The translations under genes and the position numbers were made by a program. From NCBI GenBank assembly GCA_003556835.1, contig PWQG01000279.1, positions 1 through 15,416 of the forward strand: 15,416 nt of DNA. Reading direction: 5' to 3'. This DNA comes from Gammaproteobacteria bacterium. Its GTDB lineage: Bacteria; Pseudomonadota; Gammaproteobacteria; Pseudomonadales; Pseudohongiellaceae. Under the pieces are notes generated by a model, which did not search any database, was not told the DNA's origin, and was given only the letters and a program-made list of their open reading frames with translations. Below are positions 1-6,705 of the stretch, one piece after another; the first letter of the stretch is position 1; each line of letters starts with the position of its first letter.

Positions 1-1080
1 CGTGGCGGCGCGCTGTTCTGCCTGGGCTACGAGAGCCGCCGTGACCTGATTCCGTTCCGCCAGCGGGGGGAGCAGCAGGTACTGGCCTGGGCCGGCATTC
101 ACGACTGGGCGATTGTGGTTGATCATCAACTGCAGCGCAGCCTGCTTTTCTTCCTGCCGGAATGTCCGCCGCAGCGCCGTCGGCTGGTGACCGCCTTACT
201 GGCCGCCGCTCCCGCACCGGCTCCGGCATTCCGGCTTGCCGGTGCATTCCGTCCGGCCATGAGCCGGCAGGAATACCTGAGCGCATTCCAGCGCCTGCAA
301 TCGCTGATCCACGCCGGTGATTGTTACCAGGTCAACCTGGCCCAGTGCTTCGAGACTGAATTTGACGGAGATGCCCTCGGTGCCTATCTGGCCCTGCGTA
401 AACAAAGTCACAGCCCCTTCTCGGCTTTCTTCCGGCATCCACACGACCCGGCAATCGCCACCCTCAGCCTTTCCCCGGAGCGCTTTCTTTCAGTCAGCAA
501 TGGCGAAGTGATCACTCAGCCAATCAAGGGGACACGACCCCGCGATGAGAACCCGGCACGAGACAGTGACCTGGCCCGGGCCCTTCAGAACAGTGACAAG
601 GATCGGGCGGAAAACCTGATGATCGTCGATCTGCTGCGCAATGACCTGGGGAGAGTCTGCCGGACCGGCTCGGTTCGCACGCCCGACCTGTTCCGGCTGG
701 AAAGCTTCACCAGTGTGCATCACCTGATCAGTACCGTGACCGGGACACTGAATCATCCACAACAGAGCGCGGATCTGCTGCGGGCCTGCTTTCCGGGGGG
801 ATCGATCACCGGTGCGCCCAAAATCCGGGCAATGCAAATCATCGATGAACTGGAGAACCGGAGTCGCAGCATCTATTGCGGCAGTATCGGTTACCTGAAT
901 ACCGATGGGGACATGGACTGCAATATCACCATTCGCAGCCTACTTTGTGATCAGGAGCGGATCAGTTGCTGGGGTGGTGGGGGCATCGTCTCGGATTCTG
1001 ATCCAGATCAGGAGTATGCCGAAAGCATCAACAAAATATCATTGCTTATCAGTACACTGGAGCATAAAGACGACGAATGA
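1..1080 (+). CDS. pabB: Aminodeoxychorismate synthase component I (PabB), 5'-truncated by the window
   Basis: This cytosolic chorismate-utilising enzyme, with the glutaminase PabA, makes 4-amino-4-deoxychorismate, the precursor of p-aminobenzoate and folate. The frame is open from base 1 and ends at TGA 1078-1080. It gives 359 residues of a protein usually near 450-470, so about the first 100 residues lie outside. Visible chorismate-binding motifs, in order, are YQVNLAQ, LSPERFL, QPIKGTRPR, DRAENLMIVDLLRNDLGR, CFPGGSITGAPK and GGGGIVSDSDP. The lysine of PIKGT (bases 526-528) marks aminodeoxychorismate synthase; anthranilate synthase TrpE has alanine there (family knowledge). The methionine at 115 is internal, because conserved sequence continues upstream (GYES near codons 10-13). 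It converges on thrH with a 33-bp gap in which I see no convincing terminator. TrpE or isochorismate synthase is less likely because of PIKGT. Confidence 0.95.
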   Translation, partial: RGGALFCLGYESRRDLIPFRQRGEQQVLAWAGIHDWAIVVDHQLQRSLLFFLPECPPQRRRLVTALLAAAPAPAPAFRLAGAFRPAMSRQEYLSAFQRLQSLIHAGDCYQVNLAQCFETEFDGDALGAYLALRKQSHSPFSAFFRHPHDPAIATLSLSPERFLSVSNGEVITQPIKGTRPRDENPARDSDLARALQNSDKDRAENLMIVDLLRNDLGRVCRTGSVRTPDLFRLESFTSVHHLISTVTGTLNHPQQSADLLRACFPGGSITGAPKIRAMQIIDELENRSRSIYCGSIGYLNTDGDMDCNITIRSLLCDQERISCWGGGGIVSDSDPDQEYAESINKISLLISTLEHKDDE

Positions 1081-1113
1081 TATTAGGTGAGTAGCCTGCT
1101 AGATCGGGCCCTT

Positions 1114-1728
1114 TCAGTCCAGTTCGCGGACACTGGCGCGCAAAAATTCCTCACGAAGTTCGTCGTACTCATGCACGGCCGGGAATTGCGGAAATTCACG
1201 AATGACGTTTTCCGGCGCCTTGAACAGGATCCCGGCATCAGCCTCACTCAGCATGGTGGTGTCATTATAGGAATCGCCAGCCGCGATCACCCGAAAGTTC
1301 AGGCCGTGGAAGGCTTTAACACTGGCACGCTTGGGGTCCTTCTGGCGCAGATGGTATTCGGTGATCATGCCCTGCTCATCGGCAATCAGGCGATGACAGA
1401 ACAGCGTGGGAAAGCCAAGCTGGCGCATCAGGGGCTGGGAGAATTCGTAGAAGGTGTCGGAGAGGATCACGACCTGGAAACGTTCACGCAGCCAGTCAAT
1501 GAACTCCACAGCCCCGGGCAACGGCTTCATTCCGGCGATCACCGCCTGTATGTCATTCAGTCCCAGACCATGTTCGCGCAGCAACCTCAACCGCTGTTGC
1601 ATCAACTCATCGTAATCGGGGATATCCCTTGTCGTGGCCCGCAATTCATCGATGCCGGTACGTTCCGCAAAATCAATCCAGATTTCCGGGATCAGCACCC
1701 CTTCAAGATCAAGACAGGCCAGTTCCAA
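1114..1728 (-). CDS. thrH: ThrH: phosphoserine phosphatase / phosphoserine:homoserine phosphotransferase
   Basis: This HAD-superfamily cytosolic enzyme dephosphorylates phosphoserine to serine and can transfer the phosphate to homoserine, as characterised for P. aeruginosa ThrH. The 204 residues match the usual length of about 205. Motif I is CLDLEGV with nucleophile Asp7 and Glu9, where most HAD enzymes have a second Asp; DLEG is typical of ThrH. Motif II is ILSDTFYEF (Ser90-Asp91). KDPKR at 130-134 supplies the basic residue, and GDSYNDTTML at 151-160 is the metal-binding motif. The start is TTG at 1728-1726. GAGG lies 7 nt upstream (1739-1736), the protein then begins MELACLDLEG like known ThrH, and there is no ATG in frame nearby. 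It is divergent from cysH and convergent with pabB. Its serine output would feed cysteine synthesis, which fits the cys neighbours (inference). Confidence 0.94.
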   Translation of the reverse strand: MELACLDLEGVLIPEIWIDFAERTGIDELRATTRDIPDYDELMQQRLRLLREHGLGLNDIQAVIAGMKPLPGAVEFIDWLRERFQVVILSDTFYEFSQPLMRQLGFPTLFCHRLIADEQGMITEYHLRQKDPKRASVKAFHGLNFRVIAAGDSYNDTTMLSEADAGILFKAPENVIREFPQFPAVHEYDELREEFLRASVRELD

Positions 1729-1916
1729 TTCAACACCTCGGGAATTCGATCAAAAAAATGAAGACGCAAATGTACCGGCAAGCGGTCCGCTATGCAAGAC
1801 ACCGATCTTTACCAGCGCGGCCTGATCCTTCAAAATACCGTGCCTTGCGCCAACTGCCCTGATCCGGCAGCGACAGAAGACAGCGGAAACCGCCCGCCCA
1901 GGAGCTAATAAAGAAC
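1729..1916. promoter_or_regulatory. Divergent thrH-cysH intergenic region
   Basis: These 188 bp separate the starts of thrH (left) and cysH (right) and must hold the cysH promoter and probably that of thrH. The DNA is less GC-rich than the flanking genes, with an A-run at 1751-1757. For cysH, AGGAG at 1900-1904 precedes the first ATG by 12 nt. I could not identify a reliable -35/-10 pair or a CysB operator by eye, since the CysB site is loosely defined. Short open frames here do not look coding. Confidence 0.4.
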
Positions 1917-2645
1917 ATGATGAACAGCTCAAATATTACTGATTTTAATCAAAAAGCAATCAATATGGAACCCGTGGAGATCCTTCGCGAAGTACTCGCT
2001 TCGGTGGACAATATCGCGGTTTCATTCAGCGGTGCCGAGGATATTGCGCTGGTGGTCATGGCCTGGAAAATCCGTCCGGATATCCAGGTGTTCACCCTGG
2101 ATACCGGCCGCCTGCATGCGGAAACCTATGCGTTCATTGAACAGGTTCGAAAGCAATACGAGCTGAATCTGGATGTGCTTTCCCCCGATGGCGAGGCATT
2201 GCGCGAAATGGTCGGGAAAAAAGGCCTGTTCAGCTTCTATGAGGATGGACACGAAGAGTGCTGCGGCATCCGAAAAATCGAACCACTAAGACGCAAACTT
2301 GCCAGCGTGGATGCCTGGTTGACCGGCCAGCGGCGCGACCAGAGCCCCACCCGTGTCGATGTGCCAGTGGCGCAAGTCGATCCGGTTTTTACTGGACGCA
2401 ATGGCGAGCTGCTGAAATTCAATCCCCTGGCCAACTGGAGTTCCGCCGAGGTCTGGCAATACATCCGCATGTTCGATCTGCCCTATAACCCGCTGCACGA
2501 CCGCGGATTCATCAGCATCGGCTGCGAGCCCTGTACCCGTCCCGTCGGTCCCAACCAGCATGAACGTGAAGGACGTTGGTGGTGGGAAGAGGCGACCATC
2601 CGTGAATGCGGGCTCCATCAGGACAATCTGATCGCCAGGGACTGA
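1917..2645 (+). CDS. cysH: Adenylyl-sulfate (APS) reductase, [4Fe-4S] thioredoxin-dependent
   Basis: It reduces adenosine 5'-phosphosulfate to sulfite and AMP with thioredoxin as donor, in assimilatory sulfate reduction in the cytosol. It has 242 residues. The N-terminal PP-loop-like nucleotide site reads VSFSGAEDIAL (35-45), followed by FTLDTGRLHAET. Cys115-Cys116 (EECCGIRK) and Cys203-x-x-Cys206 (GCEPCTRPV) are the four ligands of the cluster that distinguishes APS reductases from the cluster-free PAPS reductase of enterobacteria. The catalytic Cys231 is in the C-terminal ECGLH motif. Two adjacent ATGs (1917 and 1920) could start it; AGGAG is 12 or 15 nt upstream, so the first is preferred. 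It converges on cysB with only 4 bp between the stop codons. The old family name phosphoadenylyl-sulfate reductase may appear in automatic annotation, but the cysteine pattern favours APS as substrate. Confidence 0.95.
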   Translation: MMNSSNITDFNQKAINMEPVEILREVLASVDNIAVSFSGAEDIALVVMAWKIRPDIQVFTLDTGRLHAETYAFIEQVRKQYELNLDVLSPDGEALREMVGKKGLFSFYEDGHEECCGIRKIEPLRRKLASVDAWLTGQRRDQSPTRVDVPVAQVDPVFTGRNGELLKFNPLANWSSAEVWQYIRMFDLPYNPLHDRGFISIGCEPCTRPVGPNQHEREGRWWWEEATIRECGLHQDNLIARD

Positions 2646-2649
2646 GTAC

Positions 2650-3642
2650 TTATTGACCGTGAACCGGCACAATGATGCCCTGGCATAGCGCATCCACTTC
2701 CTCCTGGTACTGACAACGGGCCAACTGCTCCAGCAGCTCACGCTCAAGATGCGGCGCGAACATGGTGATGAAATCGACCATGTAGCGGCGCAGCTGGGTA
2801 CCGCGCCGGAAACCGATCCGGGTCAGGCTGTTGGCAAACAGGTGGCTGGCATCGATGGCCCGCAACTCGGGATCGGTGACCGGGTCATGGGCCATGGCGG
2901 CAACAATCCCCACCCCCATACCCAGTCGCACGTAGGTCTTGATCACGTCAGCATTAGCCGCGGTGAACACCACCCTGGGCTTGAGGCCTCTGCTGACGAA
3001 AGCTTCGTCGAGCTGCGAGCGTCCGGTGAAACCGAACACATAGGTCACCAGTGGCTCTTCTGCAAGCGCTTCCAGCGTCAGTGTCTCCTTACCAGAGTAG
3101 CGCTGCCAGAGATGATGCTCTTCCGGCACAAGAATCACCCGATTCCAGTGGTAACAGGGCAGCATGAGCAGATCCCCGGTCTGACTGATGGCCTCGGTGG
3201 CGATGGCGAAATCGGCCGTACCGTTCGCGGCCATGGCGGCTATCTGCTCTGGAGTACCCTGATGCAGTTGCAGCGCAACGTCCGGATATTGCTGGATGAA
3301 TTGCTGGATGACCGGCGGCAACACATAGCGGCTCTGGGTGTGCGTGGTTGCAATACCCAGGCTACCGCGCGAGGGATCGCTGTACTCATCCGCCAGGGAG
3401 CGGATGGCGGCGGTCTGATGCAGCACATCCTCCGCCATGGACAGGATTCGGGAGCCGGCTTCAGTGAGTGCAGTCAATTGCCGACCTCGGCGCTGGAACA
3501 GGGGCAGACCGAGTTCCTGTTCCAGGGCAATGATCTGCTTGCTGACCCCGGGCTGGGACGTGTGCAGCTCGCGGGCCGCCGCGGAGATTCGCAGGCCGTT
3601 GCGCGCCACGGCCCGGAAATAGCGAAGCTGCTGCAGCTTCAA
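2650..3642 (-). CDS. cysB: CysB, LysR-type activator of sulfur assimilation
   Basis: This tetrameric DNA-binding regulator activates sulfate uptake and cysteine synthesis genes with N-acetylserine or O-acetylserine as inducer (family knowledge). The 330 residues compare with 324 in E. coli. The winged helix-turn-helix covers about 1-60, with the recognition segment TSQPGVSKQ near 28-36. The effector domain keeps the pocket residues of enterobacterial CysB in the same register: Thr100, Thr102 and Gln103 in ATTHTQ, Thr149 in AIATEA, Trp166 in CYHWNR, and the VTYVFGFTGRS segment at 199-209. The start is TTG at 3642-3640, supported by AGGAGG 10 nt upstream and a protein start MKLQQLRYF that matches CysB. 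The TTG overlaps the TGA of the upstream nucleotidase, so the two are probably co-transcribed and translationally coupled. Cbl-like paralogues are an alternative, but position beside cysH and pocket conservation favour CysB. Confidence 0.95.
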   Translation of the reverse strand: MKLQQLRYFRAVARNGLRISAAARELHTSQPGVSKQIIALEQELGLPLFQRRGRQLTALTEAGSRILSMAEDVLHQTAAIRSLADEYSDPSRGSLGIATTHTQSRYVLPPVIQQFIQQYPDVALQLHQGTPEQIAAMAANGTADFAIATEAISQTGDLLMLPCYHWNRVILVPEEHHLWQRYSGKETLTLEALAEEPLVTYVFGFTGRSQLDEAFVSRGLKPRVVFTAANADVIKTYVRLGMGVGIVAAMAHDPVTDPELRAIDASHLFANSLTRIGFRRGTQLRRYMVDFITMFAPHLERELLEQLARCQYQEEVDALCQGIIVPVHGQ

Positions 3643-4562
3643 TGCTGATCCCCCTCCTCGACCGGATGGTTGGCCACCCCATGCGGTACATGCCCGGTTG
3701 CCACCAGGTCGCGCGCCGATTCACAGTGTGCTTCCTGATCATCAAAAAACACGTCCGCGCCAAAGGACTTGAGAAAGGGCCCCTTGGCCATGCCGCCCAG
3801 GAACAGGGATTCATCAATGCGTATGTTCCAGGCCCGCAGTGTGCGGACCACCCGCTCATGAGCCGGCGCGGAGCGGGCCGTGACCAGGCAGGTACGGATC
3901 GGTGCTTCCCCTGCGGGAAACTCCATCTGCAGTTGTTGCAGCGCAGCCAGAAAGGGCTTGAACGGACCGCCACTGAGTGGCTGGTTGGCGGACTTTTTCT
4001 CACTGGCAGCAAAGGCTTCCAGGCCCTGACTCTTGTAGATCCGTTCCGCTTCGTCAGAGAACAGTACGGCATCGCCGTCAAAGGCGAATTTCAGCAATCC
4101 TTCCTGGTCCCGTTCCGTATTGGCCGAGGGCAGAATGGTGGCGGCCGCGACGCCCGATTCAAGCGCATCACGAACATCCGCGCCATCCGATGAGAGGAAA
4201 AGATGGCTGTTGAAGGCGGAAATATAACGATAGGGACTGTCGCCACCACAGAATGCGGCGCGACTGATAGACAGACCATAATGTTCGATGGAATTGAATA
4301 CCCGAAGGCCAGTATCGGCACTGTTGCGCGACAGGAGAATGACCTCTACCCGTGGCTCGGCCAAAAGGGCATTGATATGCAGGAACTTTTTCACCAGGGA
4401 AAAAGCCACCCCGGGCGCCAGCGGCTCTTCTTCCTTGCTGACCTGGTAACGCTGATAGGCCTCCAGACCCTCATTTTCGAAGACTTCGTGGCTGTCCGAC
4501 AGATCGAACAGGGCCCTTGAGGAAATGGCGATGACCAGCCGGTCGGGTGTCTGTGCCGTCAT
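3639..4562 (-). CDS. Cytosolic 5'-nucleotidase, cN-I family
   Basis: It is predicted to hydrolyse nucleoside 5'-monophosphates, with AMP as the usual preferred substrate of the mammalian relatives (NT5C1A). It is cytosolic, with no signal peptide. The 307 residues run: ISSRALFDL near 13-21, SRNSADTGLRVFNSIEHYGL at 78-97, CGGDSPYRYI at 105-114, the HAD nucleophile motif FDGDAVLFSDE at 161-171 (Asp162, Asp164), LVTARSAPAHERV at 226-238, GGMAKGP at 256-262 (Lys260), and FFDDQEAH at 272-279. I chose the ATG at 4562 because GGAG lies 10 nt upstream. An in-frame ATG at 4601 would add 13 residues but has no visible ribosome binding site, and similarity to the family begins just after the 4562 start. 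Its TGA overlaps the TTG of cysB. The pairing with cysB and the AMP-releasing CysH suggests AMP disposal or adenosine salvage during sulfate assimilation (inference). Confidence 0.88.
   Translation of the reverse strand: MTAQTPDRLVIAISSRALFDLSDSHEVFENEGLEAYQRYQVSKEEEPLAPGVAFSLVKKFLHINALLAEPRVEVILLSRNSADTGLRVFNSIEHYGLSISRAAFCGGDSPYRYISAFNSHLFLSSDGADVRDALESGVAAATILPSANTERDQEGLLKFAFDGDAVLFSDEAERIYKSQGLEAFAASEKKSANQPLSGGPFKPFLAALQQLQMEFPAGEAPIRTCLVTARSAPAHERVVRTLRAWNIRIDESLFLGGMAKGPFLKSFGADVFFDDQEAHCESARDLVATGHVPHGVANHPVEEGDQH
3653..3658 (-). promoter_or_regulatory. Shine-Dalgarno AGGAGG deciding the cysB TTG start
   Basis: A perfect AGGAGG on the minus strand lies inside the last codons of the nucleotidase gene, 10 nt before the TTG at 3642. 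No ATG or GTG in frame is close enough to compete, so this site fixes the unusual start codon. Confidence 0.75.
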
Positions 4563-4603
4563 CAGTTTCAGTCTCCAACTGTCCGTATGGTTCACTATCA
4601 TGA

Positions 4604-4632
4604 CTGGAAATCACAGTCCGGCAGAGTACAAT
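4604..4632 (+). promoter_or_regulatory. Weak promoter candidate for the patatin gene
   Basis: TACAAT at 4627-4632 is a good -10 hexamer in the 146-bp gap between the divergent nucleotidase and phospholipase genes. The hexamer 17 bp upstream, CTGGAA at 4604-4609, matches the -35 consensus at only three positions. If real, transcription would begin near 4639, downstream of the ATG at 4631, which supports the 4709 start. The rest of the gap contains no gene I can support. Confidence 0.3.
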
Positions 4633-4708
4633 GAGCCGGACCGGTCTGCGAGTCGATTGCATTGTACCCGCAGCGGCATCCCAGTGCACAGGCAGGATCC
4701 CAATCGCG

Positions 4709-5941
4709 ATGGACTCATGCAAGCCCGAACCGAAGGCCCCCCGCTACGCCATCGTATTATCCGGCGGTGGCGCCCGCGCCGCCTATCAGGTGGGTGTCAT
4801 GCGTGGGGTGGCCAACGTACTGCGCAAAGATGCAAGCAACCCCTTCCATATCATCTCCGGCACTTCAGCCGGAGCACTGAACGCGGTCTCCCTGGCGGTA
4901 CAGGCTCAGCGACTGCGTACCGCCGTGCACACTCTGGAATATATCTGGGGCAATCTGGACAGCAGCCAGGTCTACCGACTGGATTCGCGGGGCCTGATCA
5001 CCAGCGCGTCCAACTGGGCCTTCTCGTTTCTGGCCAACCGCAAACGCAAAACACCGGTCTCCCTGCTGGACAATGAACCGCTGGAGGATCTGCTGTACCG
5101 TCTTCTCAAATTCCGCCGCATACAACAGAATATGGAAGCCGGTTTCCTGGAAAGCCTGAGCGTGACCGCCTCCGGTTACGGCAGTGGGGATTCGGTATCA
5201 TTCTTCCAGACCCTGGGCGAGATGGAAAACTGGCAGCGTCCACACCGCATCGGTGTGCGAACCGAACTGGAAATCCGCCACCTGCTTGCCTCCACCGCCA
5301 TCCCCACACTGTTCCCATCCGTGAAGATCGGCGGTGAATATTATGGTGACGGCGCCATTCGGCAGCTCGCCCCCCTGAGCCCGGCGATCCGCCTGGGTGC
5401 CGACCGTATTCTTGCCATCGGTGTCAGTGGCAGTCAGACGCGAAGGATTCATGAGGAGGAGCCGGTATACCACCCCTCCCTGGCCCAGATCATCGGACAT
5501 GTATTGAACAGCGCGTTTGTGGACACGCTGGAGGCAGATATCACTACGTTGCGCGGCTACAACGATCTGTTGTCGAAGTGCGGGGAAGCACCGGTGCAGC
5601 CGTTCCGACCCATTGAACTGCTGGAGATTTCGCCCAGCATTGATCTCAATGACATCGCCCAGGAGTACGCGCACCTGTTGCCTCGCGCACTGAAACTGTT
5701 CATCCGCGATACCTCGGCCAGTAGCCTGCTCAGTCTGTTGTTATTCGAGCAGCCCTACTGTCATACACTGATGGATCTGGGGGTCCGGGATGCGCAGGCC
5801 CGTACACAGGAAATCCGTGAATTTTTCAGGGTGCCGGACACGCAATCCCCAGACCTTTCAGCCCGCAATAACCACCGGGATTACGCGCCAGATACTGCTG
5901 ATGGTACTCTTCAGCGTAAAAAAAGCCCGGTGACAGACTGA
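4709..5941 (+). CDS. Patatin-like phospholipase family protein
   Basis: This is a predicted lipid acyl hydrolase with a Ser-Asp dyad; the natural substrate is unknown. It has 410 residues from this start. The oxyanion-hole motif is LSGGGARAAYQVGV (17-30), the nucleophile elbow is GTSAGALN (Ser53 at 51-58), and the catalytic Asp lies in YYGDGAIRQLAPLSPAI (Asp214). All three patatin signatures are intact. No signal peptide is evident, so it is probably cytosolic or membrane-peripheral. The ATG at 4709 has AGGA 11 nt upstream and starts just before the conserved region; the ATG at 4631 would add 26 unlike residues and lacks a ribosome binding site. The last 38 or so residues (about 373-410), which are polar and low in recognisable features, lie antisense to the conserved end of msrA. 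This suggests the original stop codon was lost and the tail is an extension. Confidence 0.88.
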   Translation: MDSCKPEPKAPRYAIVLSGGGARAAYQVGVMRGVANVLRKDASNPFHIISGTSAGALNAVSLAVQAQRLRTAVHTLEYIWGNLDSSQVYRLDSRGLITSASNWAFSFLANRKRKTPVSLLDNEPLEDLLYRLLKFRRIQQNMEAGFLESLSVTASGYGSGDSVSFFQTLGEMENWQRPHRIGVRTELEIRHLLASTAIPTLFPSVKIGGEYYGDGAIRQLAPLSPAIRLGADRILAIGVSGSQTRRIHEEEPVYHPSLAQIIGHVLNSAFVDTLEADITTLRGYNDLLSKCGEAPVQPFRPIELLEISPSIDLNDIAQEYAHLLPRALKLFIRDTSASSLLSLLLFEQPYCHTLMDLGVRDAQARTQEIREFFRVPDTQSPDLSARNNHRDYAPDTADGTLQRKKSPVTD

Positions 5942-6464
5942 TCTCTGTTGTTATGTCTCCTGCACCTGCATCCTTGAGACGAGCCTGATAAGCATCCCGA
6001 CTTGCCTGTACGAGAGGCAACTGCTCTTCCTTTTCCGGATAGATCGCCGAACGATACTGACTGCCGACGTCGTTGCCCTGACGCATACCCTGGGTCGGAT
6101 CGTGTTCCTCCCAGAACAGCCGCAACAGGGATTCCAGGCTGACGCGCTGCGGATCGAAGTAGACCCGCACCACCTCCGCATGGCCCGTCCGGCCGCTGCA
6201 CACCTCCTCATAGGTCGGATTGGGGGTCAAGCCACCGGCATATCCCACTGCGGTAGAGTAGACCCCCTCCTGTTCCCAGAAAAGACGTTCCGCCCCCCAG
6301 AAACATCCCATGCCAAAAACCACGGATTCGATCCCATCCGGCATCGCCCCCCGGATCGGTCGATCGTGGACCACATGACGCTCGCTGGTGGGGATTGCGG
6401 TGTTGCGCCCCGGCAGGGCCGAATCAGCATCTGGCAATTTTGATTTATGTCGTGAAAACAGCAT
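5826..6464 (-). CDS. msrA: Peptide methionine (S)-S-oxide reductase MsrA
   Basis: It repairs oxidised methionine by reducing the S-sulfoxide in proteins or free, using thioredoxin. The 212 residues match pseudomonad MsrA of about 215, including the N-terminal extension of some 45 residues before the catalytic domain. Catalytic Cys54 is in GMGCFWGAER. The recycling cysteines are Cys200 (GGYCGLKG) and Cys209 (IACP). EEYHQQYLARNPGGYC at 185-200 and HDPTQGMRQGNDVGSQYRSA at 121-140 are family hallmarks. The ATG at 6464-6462 is chosen because GAGG (6473-6470) lies 5 nt before it; the GTG at 6470 would sit inside that ribosome binding site. The gene converges on the phospholipase gene and overlaps it by 116 bp; its upstream gap is shared with the c-di-GMP signalling block. 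Confidence 0.95.
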   Translation of the reverse strand: MLFSRHKSKLPDADSALPGRNTAIPTSERHVVHDRPIRGAMPDGIESVVFGMGCFWGAERLFWEQEGVYSTAVGYAGGLTPNPTYEEVCSGRTGHAEVVRVYFDPQRVSLESLLRLFWEEHDPTQGMRQGNDVGSQYRSAIYPEKEEQLPLVQASRDAYQARLKDAGAGDITTEISLSPGFFYAEEYHQQYLARNPGGYCGLKGLGIACPAP

Positions 6465-6491
6465 GTTCACCTCGTTCCCGGGATATAGCGA

Positions 6492-6527
6492 CTGTGAAGA
6501 AAGTTGATATACGCTAGAATATCACAG
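6492..6527. promoter_or_regulatory. Dyad and weak promoter candidate between msrA and the signalling block
   Basis: CTGTGA at 6492-6497 and TCACAG at 6522-6527 form a 6-bp inverted repeat separated by 24 bp. Inside lies TAGAAT (6515-6520), a fair -10 for rightward transcription exactly 17 bp after CTGTGA, which is a poor -35. The geometry is too wide for a CRP site. It may be an operator overlapping the promoter of 6574-9713, but this rests on short matches. Confidence 0.25.
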
Positions 6528-6573
6528 CGCAGTGCAGTGCCACGAAACAGGAAAACGAAAGGTGTTCGACATC

Positions 6574-6705
6574 ATGTCGATTGGCAATTTCACCCGGCTT
6601 CTGCCACCTTCGAGTGACACTCCGTACCAGGCGCAGGATGCCCTGGACATCATCTACGACGTCTCTAACGGCCCGAAGGGCCGAGCAGATCATGGTGAAG
6701 CATAA
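6574..6705 (+). CDS. Possible small leader protein, 43 residues, unknown function
   Basis: I do not recognise this ORF. It runs from ATG 6574 to TAA 6703-6705, and the last A of its stop is the first base of the ATG of the large GGDEF-EAL gene (TAATG), the classic arrangement of translationally coupled genes. AAAGG lies 11 nt before the ATG; an in-frame GTG at 6562 with AGGA 9 nt upstream would add four residues. About 62% of third codon positions are G or C, consistent with coding. The product begins MSIGNFTRLLPPSS and contains an acidic stretch QDALDIIYDV; it has no membrane segment or cysteine. It could be a small regulatory partner or simply a leader peptide controlling the downstream enzyme. 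It could also be chance. Confidence 0.45.
   Translation: MSIGNFTRLLPPSSDTPYQAQDALDIIYDVSNGPKGRADHGEA
6669..6683 (+). other. GC-rich stem-loop before the GGDEF-EAL start
   Basis: CGGCCC, loop GAA, GGGCCG form a perfect 6-bp stem inside the small ORF, 21 nt before the ATG at 6705. No T-run follows, so it is not an intrinsic terminator. The ribosome binding site GGTGA (6694-6698) lies 10 nt downstream, so the hairpin does not directly mask it, but ribosomes on the small ORF would melt it. Confidence 0.4.

Noticed and set aside
1081..1113. Bidirectional terminator between pabB and thrH
   Set aside because: There is only a short GGGCCC palindrome and no stable stem followed by a T-run.
1087..1761. 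224-residue open frame on the + strand opposite thrH
   Set aside because: It lies wholly antisense to an unmistakable ThrH, and its translation has no recognisable motif. GC-rich third positions keep antisense frames open.
2749..3648. 299-residue open frame on the + strand opposite cysB
   Set aside because: It mirrors cysB over nearly all its length and has no family motif; CysB on the other strand is certain.
4563..4601. Earlier ATG for the 5'-nucleotidase
   Set aside because: It lacks a Shine-Dalgarno sequence, whereas the ATG at 4562 has GGAG at 10 nt and starts next to the conserved domain.
4631..4708. Earlier ATG for the phospholipase gene
   Set aside because: It has no ribosome binding site, overlaps a candidate -10 box and would add 26 residues unlike the patatin family start.
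6465..6470. GTG start for msrA at 6470
   Set aside because: It sits within the GAGG ribosome site that properly serves the ATG at 6464.
6526..6540. Short tandem repeat CAGTG CAGTG
   Set aside because: Two copies of five bases are expected by chance and show no further structure.
6528..6704. c-di-GMP riboswitch upstream of the GGDEF-EAL gene
   Set aside because: I looked for the conserved GEMM core elements and tetraloop helix and did not see them.
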